DNA from: JAHEJA01 sp965656445
GTDB lineage: Bacteria > Pseudomonadota > Alphaproteobacteria > Rhodobacterales > Rhodobacteraceae
DNA: 51,373 nucleotides
Direction of reading: 5' to 3'
NCBI GenBank assembly: GCA_965656445.1
Contig: CBFHKO010000012.1
Span: 1 to 51,373 of the forward strand
Made by a program: the position numbers and the translations under genes. The notes under the pieces are model-generated. The model had not been told where the DNA came from. It ran no database searches and was given only the letters and a program-made list of their open reading frames with translations. This document shows, in pieces, positions 17,865-26,360 of the stretch. Positions within the stretch are counted from its first letter, which is position 1, and every line of letters begins with the position of its first letter.

Positions 17865-18709
17865 GATTGACAGAGAACACGGCGAAGCACCTCTGCAATT
17901 TGCTCGGGTGCTTCTTCGTGGATGAGATGGCCATATCCTGCACATTGGTGAAGCGTTGCATGCCTCATGCGTTTTGCCCATTTTTGCGAGACCGCTGCGG
18001 GCACGGTTTTGTCGTCTTCGCCGCAGATAAATGTAACATCATTTTCCACGGTGTCGAGCGAGCGCAGAAACCGATCTAGGTCCCAATCAGCCATTAATTG
18101 AAGCGTTCCTTGCACATGTCGCCTGTTTCGGAACAGCGCGCTGTAAGTGTCCAACATCTCTTCGGTAATGCGCGAGCCTGTCCCCTTAAGAATTTTCGCC
18201 GTTCGCTCTGTGTCTTGTGCGGCACGGGATAGGACCTCCGCGGTAAAGGGCAGGGCGCTCGCAATTTTGGCGATATATGGGAAAAGGACGCCAGCAAGCC
18301 CAGGAAATTGACCGAAAGCCGCGTTTATACAAACAATAGGAATTCTTGGCGATAGGGTTTGTGCGAGCTCTACCGCAATAGCGGCCCCTGCGGAGTGTCC
18401 GACAATCAGATCAGGGATCAATTCGGTCTTGTCACAGAGCTCTTTCAGCCCGCTGACACAGGCCTCAAGGCTGCTTTTTCCAGCGGGGGGGCGACGTGAT
18501 TTACCATGCCCTGGGAGGTCAATGGCGATGAGTTGGGTCTCTGACATCAACTCATGGCATAAGGGTTTCCAGCTATCGGTCGAGGCGCCAGTGCCGTGAA
18601 TAAGCAAGATACGCGGCCCCACATTCCCCCACCTTTGGCTATACCATTCATGGTGCCGTGTTCTAATGACACCCATGCCGTGTGAGATATGAGACGCCAG
18701 TTCCATCAT
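17837..18709 (-). CDS. bchO: BchO, alpha/beta-hydrolase of the Mg-chelatase operon
   Basis: The 290-aa alpha/beta-hydrolase has an oxyanion-hole motif HGTG (about 38-41), a nucleophile elbow GHSAGA (Ser106), GEDDKTVP (acid region) and GYGHLIHEE (catalytic His). BchO is found next to bchI and bchD in purple bacteria and is presumed to help Mg-chelatase, but its reaction is not established. It follows bchD by 3 nt. An ATG one codon downstream of 18709 is equally possible as start. Its final 28 nt overlap the cycA 3' end tail-to-tail. Confidence 0.9.
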   Translation of the reverse strand: MMELASHISHGMGVIRTRHHEWYSQRWGNVGPRILLIHGTGASTDSWKPLCHELMSETQLIAIDLPGHGKSRRPPAGKSSLEACVSGLKELCDKTELIPDLIVGHSAGAAIAVELAQTLSPRIPIVCINAAFGQFPGLAGVLFPYIAKIASALPFTAEVLSRAAQDTERTAKILKGTGSRITEEMLDTYSALFRNRRHVQGTLQLMADWDLDRFLRSLDTVENDVTFICGEDDKTVPAAVSQKWAKRMRHATLHQCAGYGHLIHEEAPEQIAEVLRRVLCQSYCSESDTI

Positions 18710-18712
18710 GGT

Positions 18713-20368
18713 CTAAGACATATGCGACTGAGCAATATCAGAAAGACCTTGTGCGTCTGGTCTTGGCAAACACAGATATGTCCCATCCCAATCTTTCGCC
18801 AGTTCCACCAATTTTGGATTGGAACGACGTCCTGAGTCGATAAAAATGGATGGAATGGCAAGGTGCCTTGCTTGCCGCGCGATGCTTTGGGCATCTTTCA
18901 TCGCTTGATCGCGTCCTGCGGTGCCCGCGAGGTCAATGTTGCCTTTGCCATCGGTCAAAAACGCAAGCGTTGGTAATTTGCCGGATTGCCGTACTCTTAG
19001 CGCCAGTTTTAATGCCGTTTCCAAGCCTGTTGCTAATGGGGTTCCGCCACCTGCGGCTAAAGTTCCTAGTTTTCGTTTGGTTTGCACAAGCGAACGGGTT
19101 GGAGGGAGCAAGACATCAGCGGTGCTATCACGAAACCCAATCAACGCCACAAAATCACGTTTGGAATAGGCTTGCGCGAGCATGAGTTCAACGGCGCCTT
19201 TGGCTTCGCCCAAACGACTTAGGGCCGCAGAGCCAGAGGCATCAACGACAAAGATCATCACCCGTTCCGTGCGATTTTCAAATCTTTGAAACTGCAGATC
19301 CCTCGGGAAAATAATGGGGCCGCTATGATGGGCGATATGTTTGCGGCGGATCTTTTGCCAAGGGGCCGCTGATCTGAGGCTTGCGATGATATCTATGCGA
19401 TCTTGGCCCAGTTTGCCGCCTGCGATTGAAGGCAAAGGGCGTCCTTGGGATTGTGTTTTTTGGCGAACCCCAAATCCCGCCCCTTTGCTTTGCGAGTTTT
19501 TTGATTTGAGCGTTGTGCCCGTGTTCAACAACCCCTCAGGAAGCGCCGCTTTGATTGCATCGATGATCAAATCTTGTGGTAAAGGGGGCTGCGTATCCAG
19601 GTTCTCACTCTCAGAGTTTGGCCTATCGTTCGGTTGCTCTGGTGAGGGCGGCGATTGATCAACTGCCTCCTCTTGATGATTGGCACGGTGGGTAAACACC
19701 AAAGACGCAGCCAGCTCTAAATCCTCTTGGGACGCGTCTGTGCGGTTATTCCAGGCTGCAAAATAGCGCGCCGCCTGCTGCGCCATAATGACGGGTCTGA
19801 GGTCCGAAATGCCAAGCTGAAGCGCGGCATAGACCAAGGGGGTCGGATCGACTTGAACGTCATTTATCGTGCCCTTTGGTGAATGATGTAAAGGTGCATC
19901 AAAACGCAATTGCTGTGCCAACGACACCTCTCGTAAATCAAAGCAGAACGCTAATCTGCTTTCTACCGAAAGGGCGAGAGACGCCTCACTTGTTTCGCCT
20001 TCGTCAAAGGCAAAGAGCGGGCCAAGGGTGCCTTGATCCATACGCTGTGCGATCACTGCGGCTAAATCTGGTCGGAGACGTTCAAACATCGGGGCAAGGA
20101 ACCAGCCTGCGCGATCCAACACACCGCTTTGCATCACCAAGCGACGCTCGGTGAGGCTTGCGATTGGGTCGGCCCCTCCGCAGAGCGTTTCTATGCTCGT
20201 CGAGGGATGAAGGATGTTGAGCTGTTGGGCCAGCTTTGCAATATCTTGTCTCAAGCTGTCCATTTGTGCACCAGCATGGGCTTTGAACAGGATCCCACCA
20301 AATTTTTGGGGATCCGTCGCCACAAGCCGCTGGGCCAAAGACACACGTTGATGCAAAGAGGTTTCCAT
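18713..20368 (-). CDS. bchD: Magnesium chelatase subunit D
   Basis: The 551-aa protein has an N-terminal degenerate AAA+ domain, a proline/acid-rich linker (about 235-270, SPPSPEQPNDRPNSESEN), and a C-terminal von Willebrand A (integrin I) domain with the MIDAS motif VDASGSAAL. With BchI it forms the ATPase that drives BchH to insert Mg into protoporphyrin IX. It is 2 nt downstream of bchI and immediately upstream of bchO. Confidence 0.95.
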   Translation of the reverse strand: METSLHQRVSLAQRLVATDPQKFGGILFKAHAGAQMDSLRQDIAKLAQQLNILHPSTSIETLCGGADPIASLTERRLVMQSGVLDRAGWFLAPMFERLRPDLAAVIAQRMDQGTLGPLFAFDEGETSEASLALSVESRLAFCFDLREVSLAQQLRFDAPLHHSPKGTINDVQVDPTPLVYAALQLGISDLRPVIMAQQAARYFAAWNNRTDASQEDLELAASLVFTHRANHQEEAVDQSPPSPEQPNDRPNSESENLDTQPPLPQDLIIDAIKAALPEGLLNTGTTLKSKNSQSKGAGFGVRQKTQSQGRPLPSIAGGKLGQDRIDIIASLRSAAPWQKIRRKHIAHHSGPIIFPRDLQFQRFENRTERVMIFVVDASGSAALSRLGEAKGAVELMLAQAYSKRDFVALIGFRDSTADVLLPPTRSLVQTKRKLGTLAAGGGTPLATGLETALKLALRVRQSGKLPTLAFLTDGKGNIDLAGTAGRDQAMKDAQSIARQARHLAIPSIFIDSGRRSNPKLVELAKDWDGTYLCLPRPDAQGLSDIAQSHMS

Positions 20369-20370
20369 GT

Positions 20371-21375
20371 TTACCCCAAGACGGCCTCAAGCGTTCTCTC
20401 AACCCGTGCGAGCGACCCTGTATCATCCAAAGGATCGCGTCTCAGGCGATGACTAAGCGCCATCGGTGCTATTCGCTTTAGATGAGATTTTTCGACAGAT
20501 GGCGCGCCTTCATAGGCGGCAAAGGCGCGCGCCGTTTTGAGCAAGGTCAATTCGCCGCGCAAACCGTCGCTGCCCATCGCGATGCAAATTTCGGCGCAGG
20601 TTTCGAGAATGTCATCACCACAGTTGACAGTTTCTAATATGTTGCGCGCAGCGATGATGTCTGCTTGGATTTTGGCCGTCTGTTCCGCCCATGTAGCACA
20701 ATAGCCTTGCGGATCTTGATCAAAGGCATCGCGGCGTTTAATGACGTCAACGCGGTCCAACACAGTCTGAGGTGTGCGCACCTCAACCGATAGCCCAAAT
20801 CGATCCAAAAGCTGGGGCCGCAATTCGCCTTCTTCGGGGTTTCCAGAGCCGATGAGTATGAATCGCGCTGGGTGGCGAATGGACAATCCCTCACGCTCAA
20901 CAATATTTTCGCCTGACTGTGCCACGTCGAGCAACAGATCCACGATGTGGTCTTCTAACAAGTTGACCTCATCAATATACAAATATCCCCGATTGGCCGC
21001 GGCCAACAGTCCCGGTTGAAAGGCTTTGACGCCATCGACCAATGCGCGCTCAATATCTAAGGCACCCGTTACCCGATCCGCGCTGACGCCGAGGGGGAGG
21101 TTGACCACAGGTGTTGAAATTTCCGTTTTGCGTTTGGAGGTGAGCTCAGCCCAGTCAGGAACGTCTTTTGCGGTCGGAGAATTAACCGGACACCCTTTGA
21201 CCGCCTTGAGCGGTGGCAGTAAATCCGCCAAGGCCCGAATAGCTGTTGATTTACCTGTTCCGCGATCCCCAAAGACCAAGACCCCACCAATTTTTGGATC
21301 AATAGCCGTTAGCAAGAGCGCCAATTTCATATCGTCCTGTCCAACGATTGCAGAGAAAGGAAAGGCCTGTGTCAT
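20371..21375 (-). CDS. bchI: Magnesium chelatase ATPase subunit I
   Basis: The 334-aa AAA+ ATPase has Walker A GDRGTGKST (residues 36-44), Walker B YLYIDEVNLLEDH and GSGNPEEGELRPQLLDRFG (sensor and arginine-finger region). The start is taken at 21375 (MTQAFPFSAIVGQD) because the longer frame to 21417 lies within crtA. The crtA stop overlaps the bchI ATG (ATGA), so bchI, bchD and bchO are probably transcribed from the crtA promoter. Confidence 0.96.
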   Translation of the reverse strand: MTQAFPFSAIVGQDDMKLALLLTAIDPKIGGVLVFGDRGTGKSTAIRALADLLPPLKAVKGCPVNSPTAKDVPDWAELTSKRKTEISTPVVNLPLGVSADRVTGALDIERALVDGVKAFQPGLLAAANRGYLYIDEVNLLEDHIVDLLLDVAQSGENIVEREGLSIRHPARFILIGSGNPEEGELRPQLLDRFGLSVEVRTPQTVLDRVDVIKRRDAFDQDPQGYCATWAEQTAKIQADIIAARNILETVNCGDDILETCAEICIAMGSDGLRGELTLLKTARAFAAYEGAPSVEKSHLKRIAPMALSHRLRRDPLDDTGSLARVERTLEAVLG

Positions 21376-22124
21376 GACGGAAGCTCCGAAAGTTGTGTTG
21401 CATCGAAATCGGACCAATGTCCGTCGATGGAGATAATGTTAAATCGCGCATAGAGCTCTTCTTTAAACCAATTGCCCTTGCGGACCTGCTGGATCGCCCT
21501 GTGATGCGGCCCATTTTGATGGGCAAATTCCGCCATCCGAACAATATCTGGCCAAACGGAAAATGTGAGCTGTTGGCGCAAGGGTACTTCGCCAAGGCCG
21601 ATTTTAAACATAACATCCGTGTTGTTTCCGATGCGAGTGCTGATCTCAGGAGAATGACGCCAGAATTGCGGTATTTTTTGCCATTTGACCGTGGCGCGCG
21701 TTAGAATTGCGACAGGTCCAGAATTCTGTGAGGGTGTCGTTGGTGGCATGTTGAAAGGTAAGGCGCCTGACCATTTTCCCCGTGCCGATGACACGCGAAG
21801 AAAAAGGGTCGCAGATTCAGCCGCGCGGGTTCGATAGGCTGTAAAGGGCCTCAACTTGGCAGTGCCTCTTTCCGCATCCTCTTGTGAGGCCCAGACCCCC
21901 AAGATTCCGTAAACCCCCCAATTCGGAATGGGAGTGAACCCTTGACCTGTGCCCGATCCCAACAATTTCCAAAAGGTTAAGCCGTGAATGCGCTTCAGCA
22001 TTGGCCGCGCAAGCCCCATCATCACAAAGGCCCAGCATTTGTGATATGTGCTGTCAAAGCGAAACAAGCTCAGGGTTACAGTTTGGATAGGCCGTCTCCG
22101 ATAAATGGAAGGTAAAAGTCTCAT
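21372..22124 (-). CDS. crtA: Spheroidene monooxygenase CrtA
   Basis: The 250-aa protein starts at 22124 (MRLLPSIYRRRPIQTVTLSL) and carries CrtA-type motifs LFRFDSTYHKCWAFVMMG, FWKLLGSGTGQGFTPIPNW and GVWASQEDAE. CrtA is a haem-type monooxygenase that converts spheroidene to spheroidenone under oxic conditions, the main carotenoid of aerobic phototrophic roseobacters. The frame is open back to 22238, but that would run into crtI and the shared regulatory boxes. It is the first gene of crtA-bchI-bchD-bchO. Confidence 0.92.
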   Translation of the reverse strand: MRLLPSIYRRRPIQTVTLSLFRFDSTYHKCWAFVMMGLARPMLKRIHGLTFWKLLGSGTGQGFTPIPNWGVYGILGVWASQEDAERGTAKLRPFTAYRTRAAESATLFLRVSSARGKWSGALPFNMPPTTPSQNSGPVAILTRATVKWQKIPQFWRHSPEISTRIGNNTDVMFKIGLGEVPLRQQLTFSVWPDIVRMAEFAHQNGPHHRAIQQVRKGNWFKEELYARFNIISIDGHWSDFDATQLSELPS

Positions 22125-22150
22125 TTCAGTCAAACATAAAATACTTATGT

Positions 22151-22193
22151 TGTAAAATAAAATAGACATATGTACTGTAATTTTGAAATGACA
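22151..22193. promoter_or_regulatory. Paired PpsR boxes between crtA and crtI
   Basis: TGT-N12-ACA occurs at 22151-22168 and again at 22176-22193, with a 7-bp gap. Both are AT-rich inside, as usual for PpsR/CrtJ sites. They lie in the short divergent region between crtA (start 22124) and crtI, so one pair could repress both transcripts. The second box overlaps both candidate crtI start codons' vicinity (ATG 22170 upstream, ATG 22188 within it). Confidence 0.72.
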
Positions 22194-23735
22194 CAGCATG
22201 ACCCCTCTTTTTCGATTGCGATCGAAGCTTCGCCTCAACCCACGGCAATCGTAATTGGTGCTGGGTTGGGGGGGTTGTCAGCAGCAATGCGCCTTGGTGC
22301 GAAAGGCTACCGTGTCCATGTGATTGATCGTTTGGATCGATTGGGTGGGCGGGGCTCGTCGATTGCGAAGGACGGATTTCGCTTTGATCTTGGTCCGACG
22401 ATTCTAACCGTGCCGGATGTGTTCCGACGGCTCTGGGCGGACTGCGGTCGGGACTTTGATCAAGATGTGACCCTTGTTCCCGTTGATCCTTATTATGAAA
22501 TTCGCTGGCCAGATGGGAGCAAGTTTCAAATTCGTGACTCTGAGCAGGACATGAATGATGAGGTGAGGCGCTGTTTTCCCAAAGATTACGATGGCTATCA
22601 AGCCTTTCTCAAGGATTGCGAAAAACGATATCAATTTGGGTTTGAGGGATTGGGCCGTCGTCCGATGACCAAGCTCATGGATCTGATCAAGGAATTGCCC
22701 GGATTTGTGCGGCTTCGTGCGGATCGCTCTGTCTATGGGCATGCTGCGATGCGCGTCAAAGATCCCAAGCTTCGGATGGCTTTGTCGTTTCATCCACTCT
22801 TTATCGGAGGGGATCCGCGGCATGTGACGTCTATGTATATCCTCGTGAGTCATTTGGAAAAAGCCTTTGGAGTCCATTATGTTCAAGGCGGTGTTCAAGC
22901 CTTGGCTGATGCGATGGGCCAGGTCATTTTGTCCCAGGGTGGCAAGATCACATTGGATGCGACGGTCGATGAAATAGTGGTCGATGGCGAACGCGCAACA
23001 GGCGTTAAGCTATCGAATGGTCAGGAATTTGGGGCACAGGTCGTTGTCTCAAACGCGGACCCCGGATGGACCTATGGAGCGCTGTTGCGCAAAGTGACCA
23101 AGAAGCGTTGGACACCTGCGAAGCTGAACCGTGCGCGGTGGTCGATGGGGCTGTTTGTTTGGTACTTTGGGACCAAAGGCACCGCAGGGGATTGGTCTGA
23201 TGTTGGCCATCACACAATCCTAAATGGCCCAAGATATCGCGCATTGCTCAAGGATATATTTGATAAAACGCGTCTCGCTGATGATATGTCTATTTACCTG
23301 CATCGCCCATCCGTCACAGATCCCTCAGTTGCACCACAAGGGGATGATTGCTTTTATGCGCTTTCTCCTGTGCCGAACTTGAAAACCACATCACCCGTGG
23401 ATTGGGCGCAAGAAGCTCAGCGGTACAAAGCGAAAATGACCAAAGTCTTAGAAGGGGTTATGCCGGGGTTTTCATCAAAAATCGTCGCCGAGCATATTCT
23501 AACCCCCCAAGATTTCAAAGAGCGCTACCTGAGCCCACATGGGGCGGGGTTTTCGCTTGAGCCGCGCATTTTTCAATCGGCTTGGTTTCGGCCGCATAAC
23601 GTGAGTGAAAGCATAGAAAACCTATATCTGGTTGGGGCGGGCACGCATCCAGGTGCGGGTATTCCCAGTGTCGTGACTTCATCCGAAGTTTTAACGCAAC
23701 TTGTTCCTGATGCGGAAAGTGTGATGCCGAAATGA
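22170..23735 (+). CDS. crtI: Phytoene desaturase CrtI
   Basis: The 521-aa (or 515-aa) FAD-dependent desaturase has the dinucleotide-binding motif VIGAGLGGLSAAMRLGAKG, the family segments LGPTILTVPDVFRRLW and PLFIGGDP, and the C-terminal signature YLVGAGTHPGAGIPSV. It desaturates phytoene to neurosporene in spheroidene-pathway bacteria. Two starts are possible, ATG 22170 and ATG 22188. Neither has a clear ribosome site, and the first would place a PpsR box inside the coding region. It overlaps crtB by 4 nt. Confidence 0.95.
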   Translation: MYCNFEMTQHDPSFSIAIEASPQPTAIVIGAGLGGLSAAMRLGAKGYRVHVIDRLDRLGGRGSSIAKDGFRFDLGPTILTVPDVFRRLWADCGRDFDQDVTLVPVDPYYEIRWPDGSKFQIRDSEQDMNDEVRRCFPKDYDGYQAFLKDCEKRYQFGFEGLGRRPMTKLMDLIKELPGFVRLRADRSVYGHAAMRVKDPKLRMALSFHPLFIGGDPRHVTSMYILVSHLEKAFGVHYVQGGVQALADAMGQVILSQGGKITLDATVDEIVVDGERATGVKLSNGQEFGAQVVVSNADPGWTYGALLRKVTKKRWTPAKLNRARWSMGLFVWYFGTKGTAGDWSDVGHHTILNGPRYRALLKDIFDKTRLADDMSIYLHRPSVTDPSVAPQGDDCFYALSPVPNLKTTSPVDWAQEAQRYKAKMTKVLEGVMPGFSSKIVAEHILTPQDFKERYLSPHGAGFSLEPRIFQSAWFRPHNVSESIENLYLVGAGTHPGAGIPSVVTSSEVLTQLVPDAESVMPK

Positions 23736-24751
23736 TATCCCAAGAACGTAGCGATATGGACTATTGCGAACAAGCTATCCGTCATGGGTCGCTGTCATTT
23801 CATGCCGCCTCTCTTCTGTTGCCGAGGTCGGTGCGCGAACCCTGTTTGGCGCTCTATGCGTTTTGCCGATTGGCGGATGATGAGGTTGATTTAAAAGATG
23901 ACAAATCCGCATCTGTCCGTGATTTGGTCAAGAGATTGGATGATGTCTATTCTGGGCGTCCGCGTAATCGGCCAATGGACCGTGCCTTTGCGCGTATGGT
24001 CGAGACCTGCAATATGCCGCGCGCGCTCCCTGAGGCTTTGATTGAAGGGCTTGTTTGGGATGCGATGGGCAAAGAGTACAACAGCTTAGAAGATCTCACA
24101 GGCTATGCCGTTCGTGTGGCCTCTGCTGTTGGGGCAATGATGTGCGTGATCATGGGCGAGCGGAACGCAAATGTTTTGGCGCGCGCCTGTGATTTGGGGG
24201 TTGCGATGCAATTCACCAATATCGCGCGTGACATTGGCGAAGATGCGCGAGAAGGGCGTTTGTATATCCCGCTCGACTGGTTGGATCAGTATGGTTTGGA
24301 GCGCGAGCAGTTGCTTCAAAATCCAGAGGCAAGCCCTGAGGTCAGGGCCATAACCAAGGATTTGCTCGCCCAAGCCAGTCGACTCTATCACCGCTCCGAG
24401 GTTGGCATTGCCAGTTTGCCGTACAAAGTGCGTCCCGCCATGTTCGCCGCACGTCACATCTATGCGGCTATTGGGGATAGTATCCGTGAGAACCGCTATG
24501 ATAGCATCGCGCACCGCGCAAGAACGAGCAAAGCAACCAAGCTTGGTTGGCTTGGTGTGTCCCTGGGAAAAACGGCCGCAAGCGCAGTCTTGCCGCTTCC
24601 TGCGACGATTTATGCAGAGCCTTTACCGCAGGCGGAATTCTTAGTACGAGCTGCTGCAGTTGAGACGTATCGTGCTCCTGGTTGGAGTGATCGATTTTTG
24701 TCAATCATGGAGCAACTGCACAAGCATGATCACAGAAATTTGGATGCTTGA
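23732..24751 (+). CDS. crtB: Phytoene synthase CrtB
   Basis: The 339-aa squalene/phytoene synthase family protein has the two aspartate-rich motifs DDEVD (LADDEVDLKDD, near residue 50) and DIGED (NIARDIGEDAREGRLYIP). It condenses two geranylgeranyl diphosphates to phytoene, the substrate of CrtI just upstream. It overlaps crtI by an ATGA, and tspO follows 27 nt later. Length is normal. Confidence 0.95.
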   Translation: MISQERSDMDYCEQAIRHGSLSFHAASLLLPRSVREPCLALYAFCRLADDEVDLKDDKSASVRDLVKRLDDVYSGRPRNRPMDRAFARMVETCNMPRALPEALIEGLVWDAMGKEYNSLEDLTGYAVRVASAVGAMMCVIMGERNANVLARACDLGVAMQFTNIARDIGEDAREGRLYIPLDWLDQYGLEREQLLQNPEASPEVRAITKDLLAQASRLYHRSEVGIASLPYKVRPAMFAARHIYAAIGDSIRENRYDSIAHRARTSKATKLGWLGVSLGKTAASAVLPLPATIYAEPLPQAEFLVRAAAVETYRAPGWSDRFLSIMEQLHKHDHRNLDA

Positions 24752-24778
24752 GCGCAGAGTTAGACTAAGGGGATAGCT

Positions 24779-25234
24779 ATGTGGGTCGATTTCGCAATAT
24801 TTTTGGCGGCATGTCTGACCGCGGGGGCCACTGGTGGATTATTTCCCCCGGGTGAGTGGTACGACGCTTTGAATAAACCGCGTTGGACACCGCCTGGTTG
24901 GGTGTTTCCTGTGACGTGGATGACTCTCTACGTTCTGATGGCATTCGCAGGTGCGCAGCTTGCTCAGCTGAATGGCGCAGGAACGGCGCTTGCGTTATGG
25001 TCGCTTCAGATTGCTTTGAATGCGTTATGGACGCCTGTGTTCTTTGGGTTAAAGCGGGTCAAGCTGGCGCTCGGTGTTATTGCTGCTCTTTGGGTGAGCG
25101 TTGGGCTATGCGTCGTTGTCTTTTGGTCGAACTCAATGGTCGCTGGCTTGGCATTTTTGCCCTATTTTATTTGGGTTAGCATCGCGTCTGCGTTAAATTA
25201 TTCGGTCTGGCGGTTAAATTCCGACTTAGAGTAA
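24779..25234 (+). CDS. tspO: TspO/MBR family tryptophan-rich sensory protein
   Basis: The 151-aa protein has five membrane helices with the TspO hallmarks PPGEWYDALNKPRWTPPGWVFPVTW and ALNALWTPVFFGLKR. In Rhodobacter sphaeroides TspO, formerly called CrtK, is an outer-membrane protein that binds tetrapyrroles and affects photosynthesis gene expression in response to oxygen. Its place after crtIB is the conserved one. It ends just before a pair of PpsR-like boxes in the gap to the convergent crtC. Confidence 0.93.
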   Translation: MWVDFAIFLAACLTAGATGGLFPPGEWYDALNKPRWTPPGWVFPVTWMTLYVLMAFAGAQLAQLNGAGTALALWSLQIALNALWTPVFFGLKRVKLALGVIAALWVSVGLCVVVFWSNSMVAGLAFLPYFIWVSIASALNYSVWRLNSDLE

Positions 25235-25275
25235 TGTAAATTAATATTTACATATTGTGTAATAAATTATTGACA
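25235..25275. promoter_or_regulatory. Paired PpsR-like boxes in the convergent tspO/crtC gap
   Basis: TGT-N12-ACA occurs at 25235-25252 (nearly palindromic, TGTAAATTAATATTTACA) and at 25258-25275, with a 5-bp gap. The second contains TTGACA at 25270-25275, like the -35 elements in the bchF and bchC boxes, but no good -10 follows. The location is odd because both flanking genes end here. The boxes could control a small or antisense transcript. Confidence 0.55.
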
Positions 25276-25319
25276 CATACGGGATGATTTGCTTTCCTGA
25301 AATTGCTCTTTTGTAGGGC

Positions 25320-25375
25320 AGGCGTGAACAAGCTTGGCAATTGGTTCCTTTCTGCGCTGGGGTGCGTTCACGCCT
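25320..25375. repeat. 10-bp inverted repeat downstream of the tspO/crtC boxes
   Basis: Perfect arms AGGCGTGAAC (25320-25329) and GTTCACGCCT (25366-25375) are separated by 36 nt. There is no T-tract on either side, so this is not a typical intrinsic terminator. It may be a fold in a short transcript starting near 25280, or a stabilising 3' structure for the tspO or crtC mRNA. Confidence 0.4.
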
Positions 25376-25385
25376 AACCTATGTC

Positions 25386-26360
25386 TCACTTCCATGTCCA
25401 CTTGGGTCGTCGCGGTACGCGAACCGCCAGCATCGCGAGTATGATCGGATTTCTAAAGCGGTGCAGGTTAAGAGCCTCAAAAACGCCGATAGATTTTTCA
25501 CCTTTGAGATGTGTTTCAACAACGGCTCTGTTGTAGAATGGGGCATCCAATAGGTTTTGAATCTGCTTTGGCGTTTCTCCTACATCACAGCGTGTTCTGC
25601 GTGTGACCGCCCAAAGGCTTTTCCTGAATGAGGTTTCGGGTGGGGGCGTAGCGATGCCTTGCGTCGCACCCGTCCTATCAAATTGCACCGCATGATGCGT
25701 CTTTTGTCCATCGCGCAGTTCCAAATCATAAAAACAGCTTGTTCCCTCTGACGTCGGAAATCGACCCCATGTCCAATAGTTGAAATCTTGTTCAAGGGCG
25801 CGTGTTCCAAAGTTTGCGTCAAAATATCCATGCCCTGACCACGTCCAGCCAGGCATGTTCAAGGCAACGTCAATATCCGCAGTGGGGGCAAAGGGTCGCC
25901 ACACATGCGCGCCGTCTTCCGTCAAAGGAAGCTCGGTATTTGTAATCCCCTTTGGGGTGATCGTAACGCGTCCTTTGATCTTGGAAATCAGGGGGAGGCT
26001 GCTAATTTCGTTGATATCAATGATAAGCCGTTGTGTCGCCTCGTCCCATGTCAATGAGGACGGCCCAATCGTCAATTGGTGCTCGGATTGTCGAAGGGCT
26101 GTGTGTCCCCTGTCTGTCATGGTGAAACGACCTTTGGGGCCGTAAGTGGCAACATTTATGCACACGTTGTTTTGGGGGCTTTTGCGGCCTGACCACTTGT
26201 ACCAAGGGGAAAATACCGACCCGATAAATGCAATAATGGAAATAGCGCGTCCGCTAGTGGGGTCCACGCCGTCAATGTACCACCATGCGTAGCCATTAGG
26301 GGGGACGTCTATGTTGAAGTTAGGTGCTTGCCGATCTCCTCGACCGCGAGCTGGGCGCAT
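25386..26360 (-). CDS. crtC: Carotenoid 1,2-hydratase (hydroxyneurosporene synthase) CrtC
   Basis: The protein is about 324 aa from the ATG at 26360. The family core begins IDVPPNGYAWWYIDG and continues IAFIGSVFSPWYKWSGR, followed by NMPGWTWSGHGYFDANFGTRALE and FNYWTWGR, typical of CrtC. It adds water to the C1,2 double bond of neurosporene. The start is uncertain. The core begins at an ATA codon that overlaps the crtD stop (ATAG, 26309-26312). The nearest upstream in-frame ATG is 26360, inside crtD (52-nt overlap) and without a clear ribosome site, and a GTG at 26267 would cut into the conserved core. A longer open frame to 26612 is crtD in another frame. Confidence 0.88.
   Translation of the reverse strand: MRPARGRGDRQAPNFNIDVPPNGYAWWYIDGVDPTSGRAISIIAFIGSVFSPWYKWSGRKSPQNNVCINVATYGPKGRFTMTDRGHTALRQSEHQLTIGPSSLTWDEATQRLIIDINEISSLPLISKIKGRVTITPKGITNTELPLTEDGAHVWRPFAPTADIDVALNMPGWTWSGHGYFDANFGTRALEQDFNYWTWGRFPTSEGTSCFYDLELRDGQKTHHAVQFDRTGATQGIATPPPETSFRKSLWAVTRRTRCDVGETPKQIQNLLDAPFYNRAVVETHLKGEKSIGVFEALNLHRFRNPIILAMLAVRVPRRPKWTWK

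Noticed and set aside
25320..25375. Intrinsic terminator for tspO or crtC
   Set aside because: The loop is 36 nt and no T-tract follows in either direction, so I list it only as an inverted repeat.
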